A stretch of 64,000 nt of DNA from Fasciolopsis buskii (GCA_008360955.1 LUCM01002336.1:60536-124535), one strand, 5' to 3'; shown: positions 10,986 to 24,329, numbered from the stretch's first letter. Numbers and translations: made by a program. Notes: generated by a model not told the origin, from the sequence alone.

Positions 10986-12469
10986 AAAGCGATCATAGGC
11001 AGCTCCATCACCGAATGCCTTATTCACCTGAGTTGCTCTCAGTAGTTAAGCTACATTGTACATAGAACCTTGACCGCCAGTAGTTCATGCATTAAGCAGT
11101 TAGATTAGGTAATGTTGAACAACTAGCCGATTGGTTGGAGTATGCCTGTTCAAATGAGTCAGATGTCATCTAATCATGGTCGATGACCTTGGCTCCCGGG
11201 CGACGAGGACACCGCGGTTCACTTTTATCACTACCAGATTCAGCACCTTCCTGGTTTTCAGTCCGTTTTTATTCACCAATAAACGATCAACTAAGCTGTC
11301 ACCATCGACTTCTCTTATTCACCTGAATAGTCCAGCCTGGCATTTCTAGAATAATCGATCCACTAAAGCATAAATGTGATCGGATGATGAAATCCAGTCT
11401 GAAGAGTTGAGTTCACATATGTCAAATCACAATCGTGCGTCGTTACCATGATTTTATTGTAATTGTAAGCTAGGAAACGAAAAATTACGCCCCGACGTTC
11501 GATATGCAGAGTTTTGATTCGAAACGATAAAACGGAAATACCAACGGCAGAGAAGTGGGCTTCGCTGGCCTCACGGCTCACGAAGCTGAAGTTCATGGTA
11601 TACGGTTATAGAGGAAACAACTGAATTTCGATATTTTGCTTTCAATTTTTTTATAATCCAGAATTACCCAAAGGTGTCACAGGAACTCTGATGGCACATT
11701 TAGCCATAGGTGAATCTGATGCTCACGAACAAACCAACAGTAGAGATAGTCGTACGTATTAGTTCACACGATAAAAAACATCCCCGAATAAATTGGCCAA
11801 TTCAAAAACGTGATGGTTCCCAGTGCCACTTTCTAGCCGCTGTTCTGAGCCTCGTATTAGGTATTTGTACAAAATTATTCCATCCTAGTAAAGTGTGCTT
11901 ACACTTGGGATAATTACCCGACAGTTAGTCAGGTTTATTCTCTATAACAGGCTAATTAAGAATGGAATCAAACACCGCAAAATCTGTAAATTATTAGAAT
12001 AACGAAATAACAAAATCCATAGGAATGCGACACAACTGTATGAATAGATCACGTGACCGAACACATCAAGCGCTTAGCCGGCAATTATTGTCATCGCCAG
12101 ATTCACTGTCACCGTGGGTTATGAGATCTCCTATCACATGCTAGGTGAAAATGAGAATTACTGATGCAAACACAGTCAATAAATTCATTGGGAAAAAAAT
12201 GGATCGTGTTAAATGATTAATTGTTCAGGATAAGAACTCATGTGGTTAGCGTGCACCAATTAGTTTCCTACGTGTTTCTTAGCTAACAAAAAACATACAA
12301 CTAATTCTAAACAATAGAACGAATGTAAAAAGCTGACGAGTCGTTTAATCTGATGCGCGGTACTTCGAGGACATTGTTCATGTATAGAGTTAAATATTAT
12401 CCAGGAATCTACCCAGCCTACGTCCACTACTCCACATTCGATTCAACTTAGTCAGATTTTCCTGAAATA
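10986..12469. other. Non-coding stretch, no gene recognised
   Basis: Frames such as 11363-11596 (-) and 11710-11913 (+) show no family motif. No repeat matching the rest of the window was found. Confidence 0.4.
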
Positions 12470-12842
12470 ATTCGCCATGAGATATCATCGCTCAATTCAA
12501 CATAAAGAAACCATGGAAGCACTGTACAGCTGTTTCATTCTTATTAGGAATCATGAACTGGACTTCATATCGACCGCGCTCGAACTGGGACGCGAACCCG
12601 AACAAGGACGAACGATTCTGAGTCGAACGCCTTAGACATTGCGCTACCGGGCAGGCTCTGAACGGTTTGTTGAACTTCACCACATGATGTTGCACCCATC
12701 CGTCACTGATTTGCAAGGTTACTGTCCGCCGGCTCACAGCAGTCGCCCCCTACTGATAGATGACTTCTCTGCAGGTAGCCTAAGTACGACGAAGGCTTTG
12801 GATATGACCTACAGAGCTTCACTACTTGGTCAGACTTCATAA
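12470..12842 (-). mobile_element. tRNA-derived SINE, copy 1
   Basis: Full-length copy of a repeat also found at 50711-51075 (-) and 58563-58920 (+). Read on the - strand, an A-box-like TAGCGCAATG and a B-box GGTTCGCGTCC lie about 60 bases apart, and the block between starts GCCCGGTAGCG as in tRNA heads. About 170 bp of shared sequence precede this tRNA-like part and about 120 bp follow it. The 3' end reads GAGCGATGATATC then an AT-rich end. This copy is more diverged than the other two (for example ATGTCTAAGG in place of ATGGCTAAGG next to the A box). Confidence 0.75.
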
Positions 12843-15800
12843 GGTTTTAATTTTAAGGGTTATTTTCTTGGGAGAATGTTTCGGTAGGGATGAGCCAAAT
12901 GCGATGACCGAGTAATTCGAAATGTGCGTCCATTTTGGCAATTTTTTAACTGAAATATCACAGCAAACCAAATAGATTTTAATAATCCACGTTTCTGAAC
13001 ATTGAAGTTTCTCTTTTTCACACTAATATAAGCTTAGAAACCATTCAGCTATATATTTTGCGTGCTATACAAGTGTGAATAATTATAACGAGTGTTCGGT
13101 TGTTTTGCCGTAGAACGATATCATTGCAAACCAATTAACTTAATTATGAGTACTCAATAGATTGTTAATTTTTGCTAAAGTAATTTATGAACGAAAGTAA
13201 TCGAACCGTCAACTACAAAAGATTGACGTAAACAACTTAGGCTCGCATTATCTGTATACACTGACATGTCCAAATTGCGTGCTTACGCACTCCGAACCAT
13301 AGCTTCTCGGCCCAATCCTGGGTGGTTGTTTACTACACATGCCACCGACATTCCTAGCGAATTTGATCAACAAGGTTTTAGATTTCCGTCGCACCGGTGG
13401 CCAACGCACCTCCAATGTGAACAGGCAACAGAAATTCTGTTCGCTTTTCAAATGGATAAATATATTGTAGGTGGACATACAGAATGCGATGTGGTACCGC
13501 AATTTGCTCCATAACGCAGGAGGAATGGTTAGGCTTGGCATTTTTGGATGAAAGTAGAAGAATGACTACTTTCAAACATTCCGTCGCGAGGACCATCGTA
13601 GTTAGCGACAGTGAAAATGCAGAACTGATTCACCAGTGATGTTTGCCAAATGTCCCTTAAATTAATCCGACGGACAATGAACAATGAAAACAGTCGTTTT
13701 TGTCATTTGGTAGTAAAAGAAATATTGATCAATACTACTCGGTAATGTGGAATATCCATGATCTGTAATCACATGTTCGACTCCAATTTGGATGAGGTTA
13801 CTGCGGAAATATCTGAACTTCAACAACATTCGATACCAACACGTTTCCATCTTACTATGTCGACGGATTGCACGTGGGACTTACATCCTCACATGTTAGC
13901 AAATGTTTCTTCACAATTGAGGATTTATCCATAACCAGTCGTAAGTATTGTCAGTTTTAATTGTATCCGTAGTTAAGGTACAACCAATATACTGTAAATG
14001 ACAATCTTTATAGAGTGTCAGTGATTACCTACTGATATGTGATCATTTGTTCACAGAGTCGGTAAAATTACGATTTCCCGCGCGCTGACCTTTTGGCGTT
14101 TCCTTTTTCCACGGTCCGAAGCTTCATGTCCTTTGTGTCCTTTCGTCTCTGGTACTACCATCGTTCGACCTAACATAATCCGCGACCACGAGGAAATCAC
14201 GTCGATCGAAGTCAAAAGGTTTAGGCTGCCTAAATAAAACGAAAAACTGTTTTATCAAAATTGCCAACCTTTACCCTACCTCCACCCCTACCCTCTCTCC
14301 TCTCTAAAAATGCGAATGAAAATTTCCGGTCTAATGGACTTACACAAGTTGGCCAAAAAGTCAGAAAAAATTCCCAAACACGGCAAATGTTGCACAGTTT
14401 CCGAGTGCACACAGTCGTGTGCTATCATTTTTATCGCAGCCCAACTCGTGAACCAACTTCCCACATGATCGTGAACAATACAAATTCCGCGTGTTCCCGT
14501 AGTGTAATGTGAATAACTTTTGGACTATATCCATGGATATCGGTGAAAAATGTTTTTTTCACTTCGTCATGAACTCGGCTTTCGATGTCGTTTGTCGTAT
14601 TCCTCCTATGGTGGACATTCCTGACAGAGAAGAAATGTCATCCTTCTTTATTGTAACCATAATATCAATATGATGAATAATTTTGCTAATGACAAGCAAA
14701 AAATCAGGCTGATTTGGTCCATTCAGAATCATCACCAATGCAACGAGACCCGAGGAACTGCAATTTCGCCTGCGGTTCGGATTAATCTTCTGCATCCCAC
14801 AATCATACAAAAACGTGCTCGTGCATCGAACAGGAGAACTCGGCATGGGAATTAGTGAAAGATCAACTGCGAACAATTACTACATTAACATTACTAAATA
14901 ACAATCATATAAACGGTAAACAATACTTACGGCGTATCTTAGCTGAGAACCGTACGGTGCCATATTTTCGTAGAAGATTTTCACATGCCATTATTCATCA
15001 TTTTTTCTTGGACTATGATGAAATAGAATTTTGGTAAATTATGAAATGGATGAATACACTACTGAGAATAATGGGGTACGATTTTGTGCACCGAAAAACT
15101 AATTCGAATTTTCGTGTCTAATTGTATTTCTATTCCGGCCTAGTAAACCGTTTTATCTAAAGTTTTTCCAAATAAAAATCAAGCTCTAGACGTTTTCGTA
15201 AAAATTTCTTTCCAATTCCATAAATCAGAAATCACTGAGTGGTTTTGATACGTCACTCATATCCAAAAAACTGGTTTCAAAAGCGGCCAAAATTGGCAAA
15301 GATGTATGTGACAATCTTTGCTCGTTCGTTGTTAATGGACTTTGTTCCTACATCTACTACTGATAAGTACATTGTTACTGATTGCAGTCCGCTTTGATGA
15401 CTATTTGGTAATATTCTTTCCGTTTTCATAACAAACTTGGCTTACTTTGACAACGGTGTAATTGCGTGCACATTCTTGCTTTTCATAAAGAACATTTTAC
15501 TCGGCCTGTCATCCTTCACGATGTTTATTAGTGTGTAGCTGGAAGGAAACTCGAATGACACCTGCTTTGTGTGAGTGTATTTGTCACTGGTGTAACACGA
15601 TGTCCTAGGTTTCACTGGCCAATGAGGATCGGATGTCAAGGCCGTGTGATTAACGGAGTCCTAACAACTAAACAGAACCGTCGCAACAAACATTGCTACA
15701 GCACGCGCGCCTTCGGAGACTGGACACAGAAGCATGCACAGATCTTTAGCAGGTTCGGAAACAAAATGCATTGGTCTGCAATGAGGCTAAGGTAGTTTCT

Positions 15801-17611
15801 TTAGTCAAGTGTATAAAAACTTCACTTGAGATGTCCGAAAAACTAGGTTCTTCATTAAAGCATGTTTTGTTTCCCGTCAACTTTTCGTCAACAAAACTAC
15901 CCTCAGTGAAATCAGATTTTAAATCATGCAACGCAATCTCCACTTTCCTGGGCGGTGCAATTAGTACCCAATGGTTCTATTCAGGTTAAATGCATCATGA
16001 ATTCCCTGTGTGTGAAGCCAAATATCATAGCGCAGTTTTTGGAGTACAGCAGTCCCGAGTAAATTGAACGTATCGTTGAAAACTTACGTATAAGTTGATC
16101 AAAGTTGTGCAATAGCAATGCACAAAGATGGAACAGAACTGCGAGGAGTTAGCGACACGTTCACCCACGAGCATCAGAATACCATCCACGTACAGCACGT
16201 GTCACAATCCTCACTTCATTGGAACCGAAGCAGCGGGAAAACTCTGTTGAATAGCTATGTTGCACAAAAAATTTGAATACATAGGTTCCGCCCACGTTTT
16301 CCCCAGTTACTCCGCATGTGATGAATGCGGCAGATTACGACACACACTATTGCACGAGTTGATGAATAAAGTGCACAAGAGAGCATGATAATGTTCACCC
16401 AAGATTTTAATCATCGAGTCAGTCTGTGCGAAACATTTATAAGGTTCCCGTCAGTCCAAGTACAAGCCACATTATAAAACGCAGTTTTGTGGGAATTTTT
16501 GGTGCATTTGAGCAATCGTGATGTTAACGGCAAACAATCATGGCTTGACAACAAATCTTGCCCTTTGCTAATTTGTATGTAGTGGCAGCGATCTTTCGGA
16601 GATAATCGAATATTTTTCGGACAGTTTTTCTAGGATCTGCTTTGACTCCTGTAATCAATTTTTTGACATTTGTTCGGTTACATATGCTTCAACACATACT
16701 AGATCTGTACAATTCCATTCGTGTTTGCATTTTCGAGAATCTTCGCCTTCGAATCTCTGCAACCACTTGGCATCACTCTATTATAGTTTGCCTGCGAGTG
16801 TATTGTTGTGTCGACACTATTTCGGCAGCACGAAATATAAAAAAAATATTGTTCGTTTCTGATTGTTGACTCGAGTTTCATCGATTCTTTCTGATGGTGG
16901 GACTTTGACAACCTCGGCTTCAGATTTCGAAAGAAGACACGTTTTGGGTCACACTCCGGAGGTTCTCTAAAGTGAAAGTGTGTTTCATTTGTTCAGCCTT
17001 AAGATGCCCTGTTAAAATAAAGCGGATTTCAGTGCCTGCAGCTTAATAAACCCGCAGATAAAATCATAGGCCCGTGGTTTTGCTGGTTGCATCTGGTAGG
17101 GCTGATGTCGCACGGGGTTTTTCCAGGTGTTATGCAATTCATTCTTCATTAGTTCATTACCGGAACTATAAACCACGGATTGCCGGTACCCTATTCACAA
17201 GATTTTAATAACAGTTTAAATTAACAGCTTATAATTCAGCATTGTTTGGACAGCCGTGTTCAGTATGTCAGGTTTCTGTCTACCGTTTACATACTCATCA
17301 CAAAGTTAATCGGGATCACACTTAAACAGGTGGTTTAGTTAAATTGCCCAAATAGGTGAAATGCATGTAAGGAGTGGGACCACTAATTGCAGTGCGCATT
17401 GTGTGCTACAGTTCGACCAGATGGTTTTTTTGCTGCTAATTATTCCTACTAAAGACAGAAAAATGAAGGCAAATAAGAGCAATGAGCAAACGATCGCTTA
17501 GTAACACCAAATGAAATCTAAATTTTGCGTCTATGTTTCAAGGGTTTAACTGCTTTCTCGTAACTCAGGATAACCAACAGCTGTCCTCCCCCAAATGTAA
17601 CCTCCTCATGT
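12843..17611. other. Long unassigned stretch
   Basis: No gene could be supported over 4.7 kb. Frames of 60-105 codons occur (13248-13541 and 14559-14876 on -, 15771-15989 on +), but none has a recognisable domain and none pairs with good splice signals. The last 500 bp may include the leader or 5' LTR of the Gypsy element that follows, but no repeat of it was found downstream. Confidence 0.35.
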
Positions 17612-17624
17612 TAGGTTTGCGGCA

Positions 17625-17993
17625 GTGTCTTTGCGCAGTTACGACGCGTTGAAGGAGGCGGTCGTAATTCGGATTGCCCCTACTGAATTCAATAGGCTAG
17701 CGGATCCAAGAATGTTTCAAAGGGCTGAGATTGAGAAGATCAGGTGTTCAAAACCACATCAGAAAATGCTGCACCTCAATGGGTGCAACTTTCGGCGAAT
17801 ACCGGATCCCAATGGAACCGTTGCTTCAACGGCTCACACCATCTGTCTTTTGCTTAATGAAACTGTTATGTATTCACCAGAGGAGAGCGCAGTGATCGCT
17901 GATGACATCATGTCGCGGGACAGCCCAGGTGTCTCAGTATTGAACACTTTCCATCCTCCAGACCCGTATCCTGATCTGTACTGGACAAACTAA
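17625..17993 (+). pseudogene. Gypsy gag fragment
   Basis: This 122-codon frame begins with the SYDALKEAVVIRIAP stretch, matching the Y..LK..LI.R motif of CsRn1-type capsid proteins. RLADPRMFQ and the decayed PHQKMLHLNG follow. The later ESAVIADDIMSRD matches the LA..AD.I part that closes the capsid domain. No CCHC zinc knuckle can be seen, which agrees with CsRn1-type gags having atypical or missing knuckles. Its product would be the structural capsid. The frame stops at TAA before the protease region. Confidence 0.6.
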
Positions 17994-18259
17994 CAGCCAT
18001 CTTGATGAGAATCGAGGCGTCCTTGCAACCAGTAGAACTGAATGGACACCGGTTGCGAGATCAGTTCAGCTCGCTTCAAGAGAGGCGCAATAGCTTCTCA
18101 TCGTAGCGACCACTCGTGCCATCGGCGGAGTGTTTTTCCGAGCACCAAAAGATACAACTCGGAATGCATTTTCCTAAGTAGGAATCGGGAAAATGGATTC
18201 GCTGTTTGTCGTTTTGACATATTGGACTGAGCTATTTAACAGTTATTGCTTTTAAATGT

Positions 18260-18611
18260 CAAGAACATGACAACAAAACGTGTATTCCTGATGAACGCAT
18301 GTGCTGGGACAAGTGTAAGCCCCGGTGACCAGCTTGACTCAACCGCTCCATAGGCAGAGATGCTGCCGGCTGACGATGGCACCAGTAATGTTAGCTATGG
18401 ATATTGTTCGCCCACCCTATACCTGGGTCTGAAGTGTGCATTTCTTTGGGAATTCACTATCACTGAACCTTCGTACTTAACCGTTGGCGTAGATTTTCTG
18501 CAGAATTTAGACCTACTAGTCAATGATCCGCGAATGAAAATAATACAAGCCCAGACGTCGCCGACCTTGACCGGCTTGCACGCTGTTTTGAATCAGATCG
18601 CATTTCATTAA
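18260..18611 (+). pseudogene. Gypsy aspartic protease fragment, catalytic Asp lost
   Basis: At about 18280-18310 the + strand reads VFLMNACAGTSVSP, which aligns with the VFLIDTGAGVSVIP active-site strand of CsRn1-type proteases, so the D-T-G triad has become N-A-C. After a frame change, LPADDGTSNVSYGY and then LYLGLKCAFLWEFTI match the flap and the following strands. LTVGVDFLQNLDLLVN matches the closing ILG.DFL....LLV motif. The copy could not process a polyprotein. Confidence 0.7.
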
Positions 18612-18629
18612 GCCAAACCTCCAGCCCGA

Positions 18630-19250
18630 GTGCCAAACGGAAAACTACTTTCCTTTCACACGATTATAATTGGTCGCACCACTCCAATTCTCGTCGTTCC
18701 CAAAAACGTAAACCATCACGTAGAGACCACAGGATACCCAACTTTCGGTTGGCATCGTTCATTGGGACCTGACAAGTTCCAGCGAGCCGAGGCGGAATTC
18801 GGTTATATGTTAAAAGTGGGCATGATACGCTCTTCCAGTAGTTTCTGGGCCTCTCTTCTTCACATGGGCTCCGAGCACACCGGCGACTGGCGAGCCTGTG
18901 GGACTACATTGCCCCTAACAGAGTTACCGCCAAGTTTCCCCAGATGGAAATTTATCTCGTCCTTCTCTGGTTGCTAGTTCTACGGCCTCGTTGGTTTAGT
19001 ATGAGTTAATAATCCCATCCCCATATGCAAGACCGACATACCAAAGCGGCGATGACCACGACATTTCGACTGTCCGAGTTCGTGGTGATACCCATCTGGC
19101 TCGGCAACGCGGCTCAAACCTTCCAAATGTTTATGCACAAAGCCATACAAAGTTTAGAGAATAAGTACATTTATCTGGACGATGTCTTGCTTAGAAACCG
19201 CACAGAGCAGCAACAGAGCTCGCCTACACCATCTTTCTCACTGTCTTGAC
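18630..19250 (+). pseudogene. Gypsy reverse transcriptase fragment
   Basis: The frame at 18630-18977 has VNHHVETTGYPTF, LGPDKFQRAEAEFGYML and GMIRSSSSFWASLLHM followed by TGDWRACG, the standard N-terminal RT run of Gypsy elements. The catalytic motif A region around 18950-19020 is badly decayed. The frame at 19025-19249 resumes with FRLSEFVVIPIWLGNAAQTF and ends in KYIYLDDVLL at about 19162-19190, where YLDD is the catalytic box. Shifts of frame and the loss of about 30 residues around motif A make it inactive. Confidence 0.75.
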
Positions 19251-19379
19251 AAATATGGCGCAACAATCACCGCATCAAAAAGTGGGCTGCGAGAACCCAA
19301 TGTCACGTTTTCGACACGTTTTCTCGGCCTCAGGCGGAGCTCCAGTGCCGAAAAAGGTTAATACTACTCGGGACTAACC

Positions 19380-20030
19380 TGAACGTCGTCTGCATCGACA
19401 ATTGTGGCAGTCTGCCGACTTGGTTAACTTCTGTCGTCGATTCATCCGTCATTGCGCGGAAGACATTGTCCCACCTCACAGACCTTCTAAGAAATGTAAC
19501 ACATCAATTTACGTTTCCTGAGGCGGCACAACACCGCCCACTTCCTGTGAGAATGCTATCGCCAAAATAGTGCTATTCATATGCTCCGACCTTTCAGCAC
19601 CTATACATGTGACAACCAGCGCACCAGAAAATGCAGACAAAGTCGTACTTTCTCAGCGCACCAACGACTCATGAAAACCATTGACCTTTTTCAAAATCAT
19701 TGCAGCCAACAGAGTCTCGACACAGCACGTCTTTTGGGGAGTTGTTCGCCGACTACCTTGATGCCCGGCAATTTAGACACGCGTTAGACGGTCGCCCCCT
19801 CACAGTGTTCGAAGATCACAAACCGCTGACACAAGCACCGCATTTAGCCTCCGACTGGTAATCGTCACGCTTAGTTCGCCACTAAGGATTTCATTCCTAT
19901 ATTCAGCAACTTCGCTTGTCTCCGGCAGCAAGCAACGAACTGGACGCCATGCAAGCGGTTGAGTGGCATTCATTACTATAGACCAAATTCGAAAAGGCCG
20001 CTTACTAAGCTTAGTGGCTGTATGTACCAC
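19380..20030 (+). pseudogene. Gypsy RNase H region
   Basis: Near 19738-19830 the + strand reads LFADYLDARQFRHALDGR and then PLTVFEDHKPLTQAP. This is the second half of the Gypsy RNase H domain, whose usual text is FTDHKPLTFAL. Upstream, 19420-19500 has NFCRRFIRHCAEDIV in pieces, matching the post-RT FYRRFIP stretch. Frames change at least twice. Confidence 0.65.
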
Positions 20031-20099
20031 GTCGTCTTAGAATATAACTCTTTGTGATGTAGCTCAAGGTCTTCCAAGGCCGTTGGTGTCCAAAGCCCA

Positions 20100-20960
20100 T
20101 TGTTACTTCATATTTCTTGCGTCAAACAACTTCACCCAACGGAATGTGGCTGCTTCAGTGAGGCCAGGGGCAGCGTTTCCAGCGGCTCAACGCCAAGCGC
20201 GAAGTGCATTAGTTCTTCCGGGCCAGTCTCCAATGCCAAATTTCATCGGCAAACTAAAGCGTCACCGATTGAGTTCCCCGAGCTTGCGACCAGTTTTCAG
20301 CGCATAGACGTTTACTTAGTTAAACATCATCCGCCATTTCACGGCTGTGTTTGTAGACTCGCAAGCGTAGTCCACTTCACTCGCTTGCCACAGGCCATAT
20401 TAGTTCCTTGTCCTAAGTCAAAAGCTTTCGTATCCAAATGGGCTCGTTTATTTGGTTGTCACGCTATGATAACCACCGAACGTGGCTCACATTTTGGCAG
20501 TACGTTCTCAAATTTGCTGCAAAACTGGACTGTAAACATGTTACAACAGCTACCCATCACCAAAAGCTATTGGCTGGTGAGAAAGATTTCATCAGCAGAA
20601 GAAGGCAGCCTCTCGATCAGGAACCAACCCTCTTTGGAGTGGAGTGCTGCCGTTAGCTCTTTTATTCCTCTAAAGCGAATTCAGAGATGAAATGTCAGCG
20701 GTACCGAGCAAACTTGTGTTTGGTTATACTATAAGCCTCTCCGGGGGGCTGGTGGCGCGATTCAGACCCATGCATTTCATTTGTAAGCCTTGTGCAAGGC
20801 GCTTGGTGCAGCGCATACGAATGCTTCAACCCAGTGCACCACGTAATCAAACGCCATGTGGTAAATTCCAGCTGCGCTTCATACCCTAGTCCGTGTTCAC
20901 GGAACTTGATCGACGTTCCAGTCGTCGTCTGAAAATTTGCCGTCATAAAACGTATGTTTT
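20100..20960 (+). pseudogene. Gypsy integrase fragment
   Basis: The 196-codon frame from 20100 to 20690 contains FQRIDVYLV, aligning with the HIDIVGPL strand that bears the first catalytic Asp. KWARLFGCHAMITTERGSHF follows, aligning with LFGCPE.ITTDRG.QF. The second catalytic Asp is here Glu (TTERG). The third acidic position falls in another frame (KLLAGEKD). Past the stop, LVFGYTISLSGG matches the LVYGTTLRLPGE motif. The frame at 20893 has FTELDRRSSRRLKICRHKTY, from the C-terminal chromatin-binding part that precedes the stop in CsRn1-type integrases. Non-functional. Confidence 0.7.
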
Positions 20961-21210
20961 GGACCTTGCAGGTCGACGTTGCCTATCGGCGGCATCAGAC
21001 CTGCCGTGGCAAAATGTGGATCAGTCGACAGTCTTCCACCTGATCAGCTTTATCTTACCTGTAGAGCCGGGACTCTCCCGGCGCCGTCCGTGAAAGCCCG
21101 TTATCTAAACGGGGGCCTAGCACCACCCATCGTAACCGAAGTGCCGGATATGCAAACCAGATCTAGAGATCGCAAGCTAAAGCAAGCCGTTCGTTCCCAC
21201 TAGTTTATCA

Positions 21211-23679
21211 CTATTTTGTATCAGACTGCTGAGCACAGTTCCGCTCGCAAATGATCAGCAGTGCTTAAAATGATAAAACGTTTGAGACGATAATTTATGC
21301 GATAACGAAACTGCTCGTTATGTTCAACCAAAAGGCGGCACCGGAAGCTGCTTCGGTGTTCAGCATTGTGCAGCAAAAACATAGGTGCTGAAAACCATCG
21401 CTTCCACCAGTTGTTGCCACATTCTCTTTCAGGACCGACTCTCACATGGAGTGGTCCCACCGGCTTCCACTGGACTGCCATCATTCCCATCATCGATGTC
21501 GCTCATTCACCAGAGGACCAGGTGAACCCGGGATCGAGAAGGCACGACAACCAACGACCGGTAAATATTCATGACCAACGTGAGACCCGCGAGTGTGGTA
21601 TGCGGTCGGATCCATTGTTTGGGCTGGCGTACATCGGCGGGCACCTAGGATGCAGTGATGTGCGTGCGCAGATGGGTTGGTGGAACACCTCCTGCGTTTG
21701 CATCCTAGGTAAGGTCGTCTGGTAGGGTATCCGGCGCACAATCAGCTCCCAAAATCCAGTAACCATGGGAATGCAAGAAAGAGACGAAACTTTTTATTCA
21801 TGAGGGTTGCTAAGGGGCTGGCTCATCCAAGATTTTACGGTTTTTGCACAGCCCTAATCAAAGCAGTTCTCCGAAGGAAAAGTACGAGGGAATTCTGCAG
21901 TGAAACGCGAGTTTTCTTCTAGATCACCTGTTTAACACAACTGTGACCAGCCAGCGTGGTTACAACTTGTACGCTCTCACGCTCTTGCCTAGTATACCAA
22001 ACCTCTTACCACTCTCGATTGTCTTTTATTTGAACCCGGTGTAGTAGCTGGGTTTTCAGCATTACAGCCGTGCGGTGCCTAGTCAATAATGTATAATTGA
22101 TCGCAGGGGCTAATTGCAGGCAAAAATAAAACTAGAACCGGGTTAAGGCAATCGATTTATGTAGATTGACCATTCTCATTCGCATGGATTCTCAGTTTGT
22201 AGAACATTGCCTATTCAGTGTCCATTAAGGGGGTCTCCCGTGCCGCTATTCTTTAATACTCGATAATCTGTGCCAAACAAACCAAACTCGCTCATTTTGG
22301 CAGTAGTTTTTGTTTTTCCGGACACCTTTGGAATTCGACTGACAAGCGACTCGTAGACGGACATTACTGTTACTCTTCATTGCTAGTGCAACAATGAGCC
22401 AGATATCCCCGAAGCCCTGAACACCACCCGTGAGATATATTCTGCTTGGCGCAGGCTTCTCGCATTTCACATCAAAAATTTACTCATTTTTGCATTTCCT
22501 CGTGTGCTTCTCATTGGCAAGCCGTGCTTTGGATTTTGCTTGCTGTGACCTTCACTTTCGCACCAGTTTTCTGACAGGCCGGCTCGGCAATGAGACATTA
22601 GGCGTTTCGAATCGTGGTTTAACGGTCAGCAAGGCATAGGTGTTTCCAGAAAAATTAGCAAAAATTGATGATCCGATTGGATAATCCTTCATGGATCCAA
22701 TTTTGGGGTAACTGGAAGAGTTGAATGTTTGTTCAAATGGAAGGCCGCTCGCCACACAAGAAGCCCTATCATTTTCCCAATCAAATTTGCATATACTCAA
22801 ATATTCACCTTTGCAACCTACGGCAGAAGGGGTGAAGTTAGTATTGCCCGTTTTTATTTCTTCAAAACGACAAACTTTCCCGTAAGAGCAGGTGCAGAAA
22901 CCTGAAATTTCGTCTTCCCGATTTGGAAATTGCGGCTGCGAGAATCCTCCACCTGTTAATTGCTTTTCCGACTTTTTGCACCATCGGGAAATGTGACCAC
23001 GCCACCTGATCTTGACCCAAGCCTAATTCGACTTTCAACTTTTCAAGCTAATATTTCTTTTCTTTCGTAGATTCTGTCACCGTAACTTTTAACGCGCTAA
23101 TCGAATGCGTTTCCGTGCTTGACTGATGATAACCACTACGGTGAGTTGGGCCCCGCATGCAGATGCTGTCCAAATGCAGTTTGAAGTCTTTAGGCCTTGA
23201 AGTCTTGGAACGCCCGGAGAGATGAAAGCTGCTGAATGAACTTCAGTACTAACGCTGGATGCCCATTTGCGGCTAATTCATTCAGCAGACTCATGTGGCA
23301 GTGCTCACATTAAAATAGGCACAACCGTGGCACAACGCGTGATAACGGATCCATATGATCTCGCCATCTGGTCTTCGCAAAGGGCAGCTGCGTCTGTCAC
23401 TGTCCGAGGGAGAGCCTAGCGGGCTGATAGAACGCCAAACTGAGTAGGCTCATCTAAGAGTGGCTCGTGATCCGCAACTCCGCTCACCTTTAGTAGGCCA
23501 TACTAAATTTACCCATGACCTTCTGGGTTATACCTGCAAAGAAATAAATCCAGGCCAATGCGTGAAAATGACGCGCAAATGCCAAGTTGCGAAATGAAAG
23601 CTCGCGAATTGCTGGATTTCCCTCCGGGAGTGCACGTTGAGTGATTTCAAAAGTTATAGAGAAAGAAAAAGCAAAAGCA
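21211..23679. other. Unassigned; no LTR found
   Basis: This sequence lies downstream of the Gypsy element. A 3' LTR would be expected within the first few hundred bases, but no copy of this sequence occurs upstream of the gag. The frames at 21366-21725 (+) and 21221-21493 (-) are anonymous. Confidence 0.35.
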
Positions 23680-23689
23680 GGTCACGGAA

Positions 23690-24150
23690 AATTAAAAGCT
23701 TTGCAGTGTCTGCAAGGGGTACCATGAACCATATGAAAAACCGGAAAAAGCATGCGCTCGGCAAAACTGGCGGAGATATGTTGGCATAGGACTCCCTGAA
23801 CCGTAGTGTTCGCGAAGGTTTCCGGATGATCTTTGTTATGCTGGGTTGCTAATTGGATGTCTGTGCCTAAAAATGCTGCTTTCATTTGGTCGATACCCAT
23901 GATATCCTTTGTCCATCTTCATTGTATTCTTCGGCGGACCAAGTATGTCGAGGTGAACCTGAGATAGGCAAGCGTCTAGCGTTTTGAAACAATATGCGCT
24001 GCTGGGTTTGTGGCGAAGAAGCTTGGGATCCTGACACATGGTGGCGACGAGCACCACCCACCGGATTTTGTGGACCGTGTTTCACCAGATAAAATGCAAA
24101 CTGATAACGTATACGTGACTTGATTCCCTCAATCAGAAGGACCACGCAGA
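23690..24150 (-). pseudogene. Gypsy integrase remains
   Basis: Read on the - strand, SRIRYQFAFYLVKHGP and the following CQDPKLLRHKPSS in an adjoining frame resemble the zinc-finger region of Gypsy integrases (RY.WP.M...V..W...C..CQ..K..RH). LSQVHLDILGPP at about 23960-23925 matches the H.DI.GPLP strand with the first catalytic Asp. Further on, ETFANTTVQGVLCQHISASF resembles the ..A.TVA..F...WI..FG helix. The second and third acidic residues cannot be found. Degenerate, with several frameshifts. Confidence 0.5.
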
Positions 24151-24329
24151 ATGTCGAAACATAAGCGTGGTTGAGTTCAAAAAGAGATATGTCCGGGGCT
24201 GCTCAACATTAGGCCGCATTGAATTATGCCTGTTGATTAGGGCATACAAAATGTTCACAATAGCATGTGTTCTGCACTGAAGTTCGGAATTCAAAATTCT
24301 TTTGTATGCTGGTCGCGGCTCTGAGGTCG

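Larger units (their letters stand above)
17612..21210 (+). mobile_element. Decayed Ty3/Gypsy LTR retrotransposon, CsRn1-like
   Basis: Gag, protease, RT, RNase H and integrase pieces follow each other in the Gypsy order on the + strand over 3.6 kb. They are split among many frames, so the copy is dead. The wording of the protease and RT motifs is closest to the CsRn1 group first described in Clonorchis sinensis. No LTR pair could be found by eye: neither 17.0-17.6 kb nor 21.2-22.0 kb shows a matching block. The element may therefore be terminally deleted or its LTRs too diverged. Spacing between domains is shorter than in an intact element, which points to internal deletions. Confidence 0.8.

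Noticed and set aside
17000..21800. LTR pair of the first Gypsy element
   Set aside because: No matching block of useful length was found between the two flanks.
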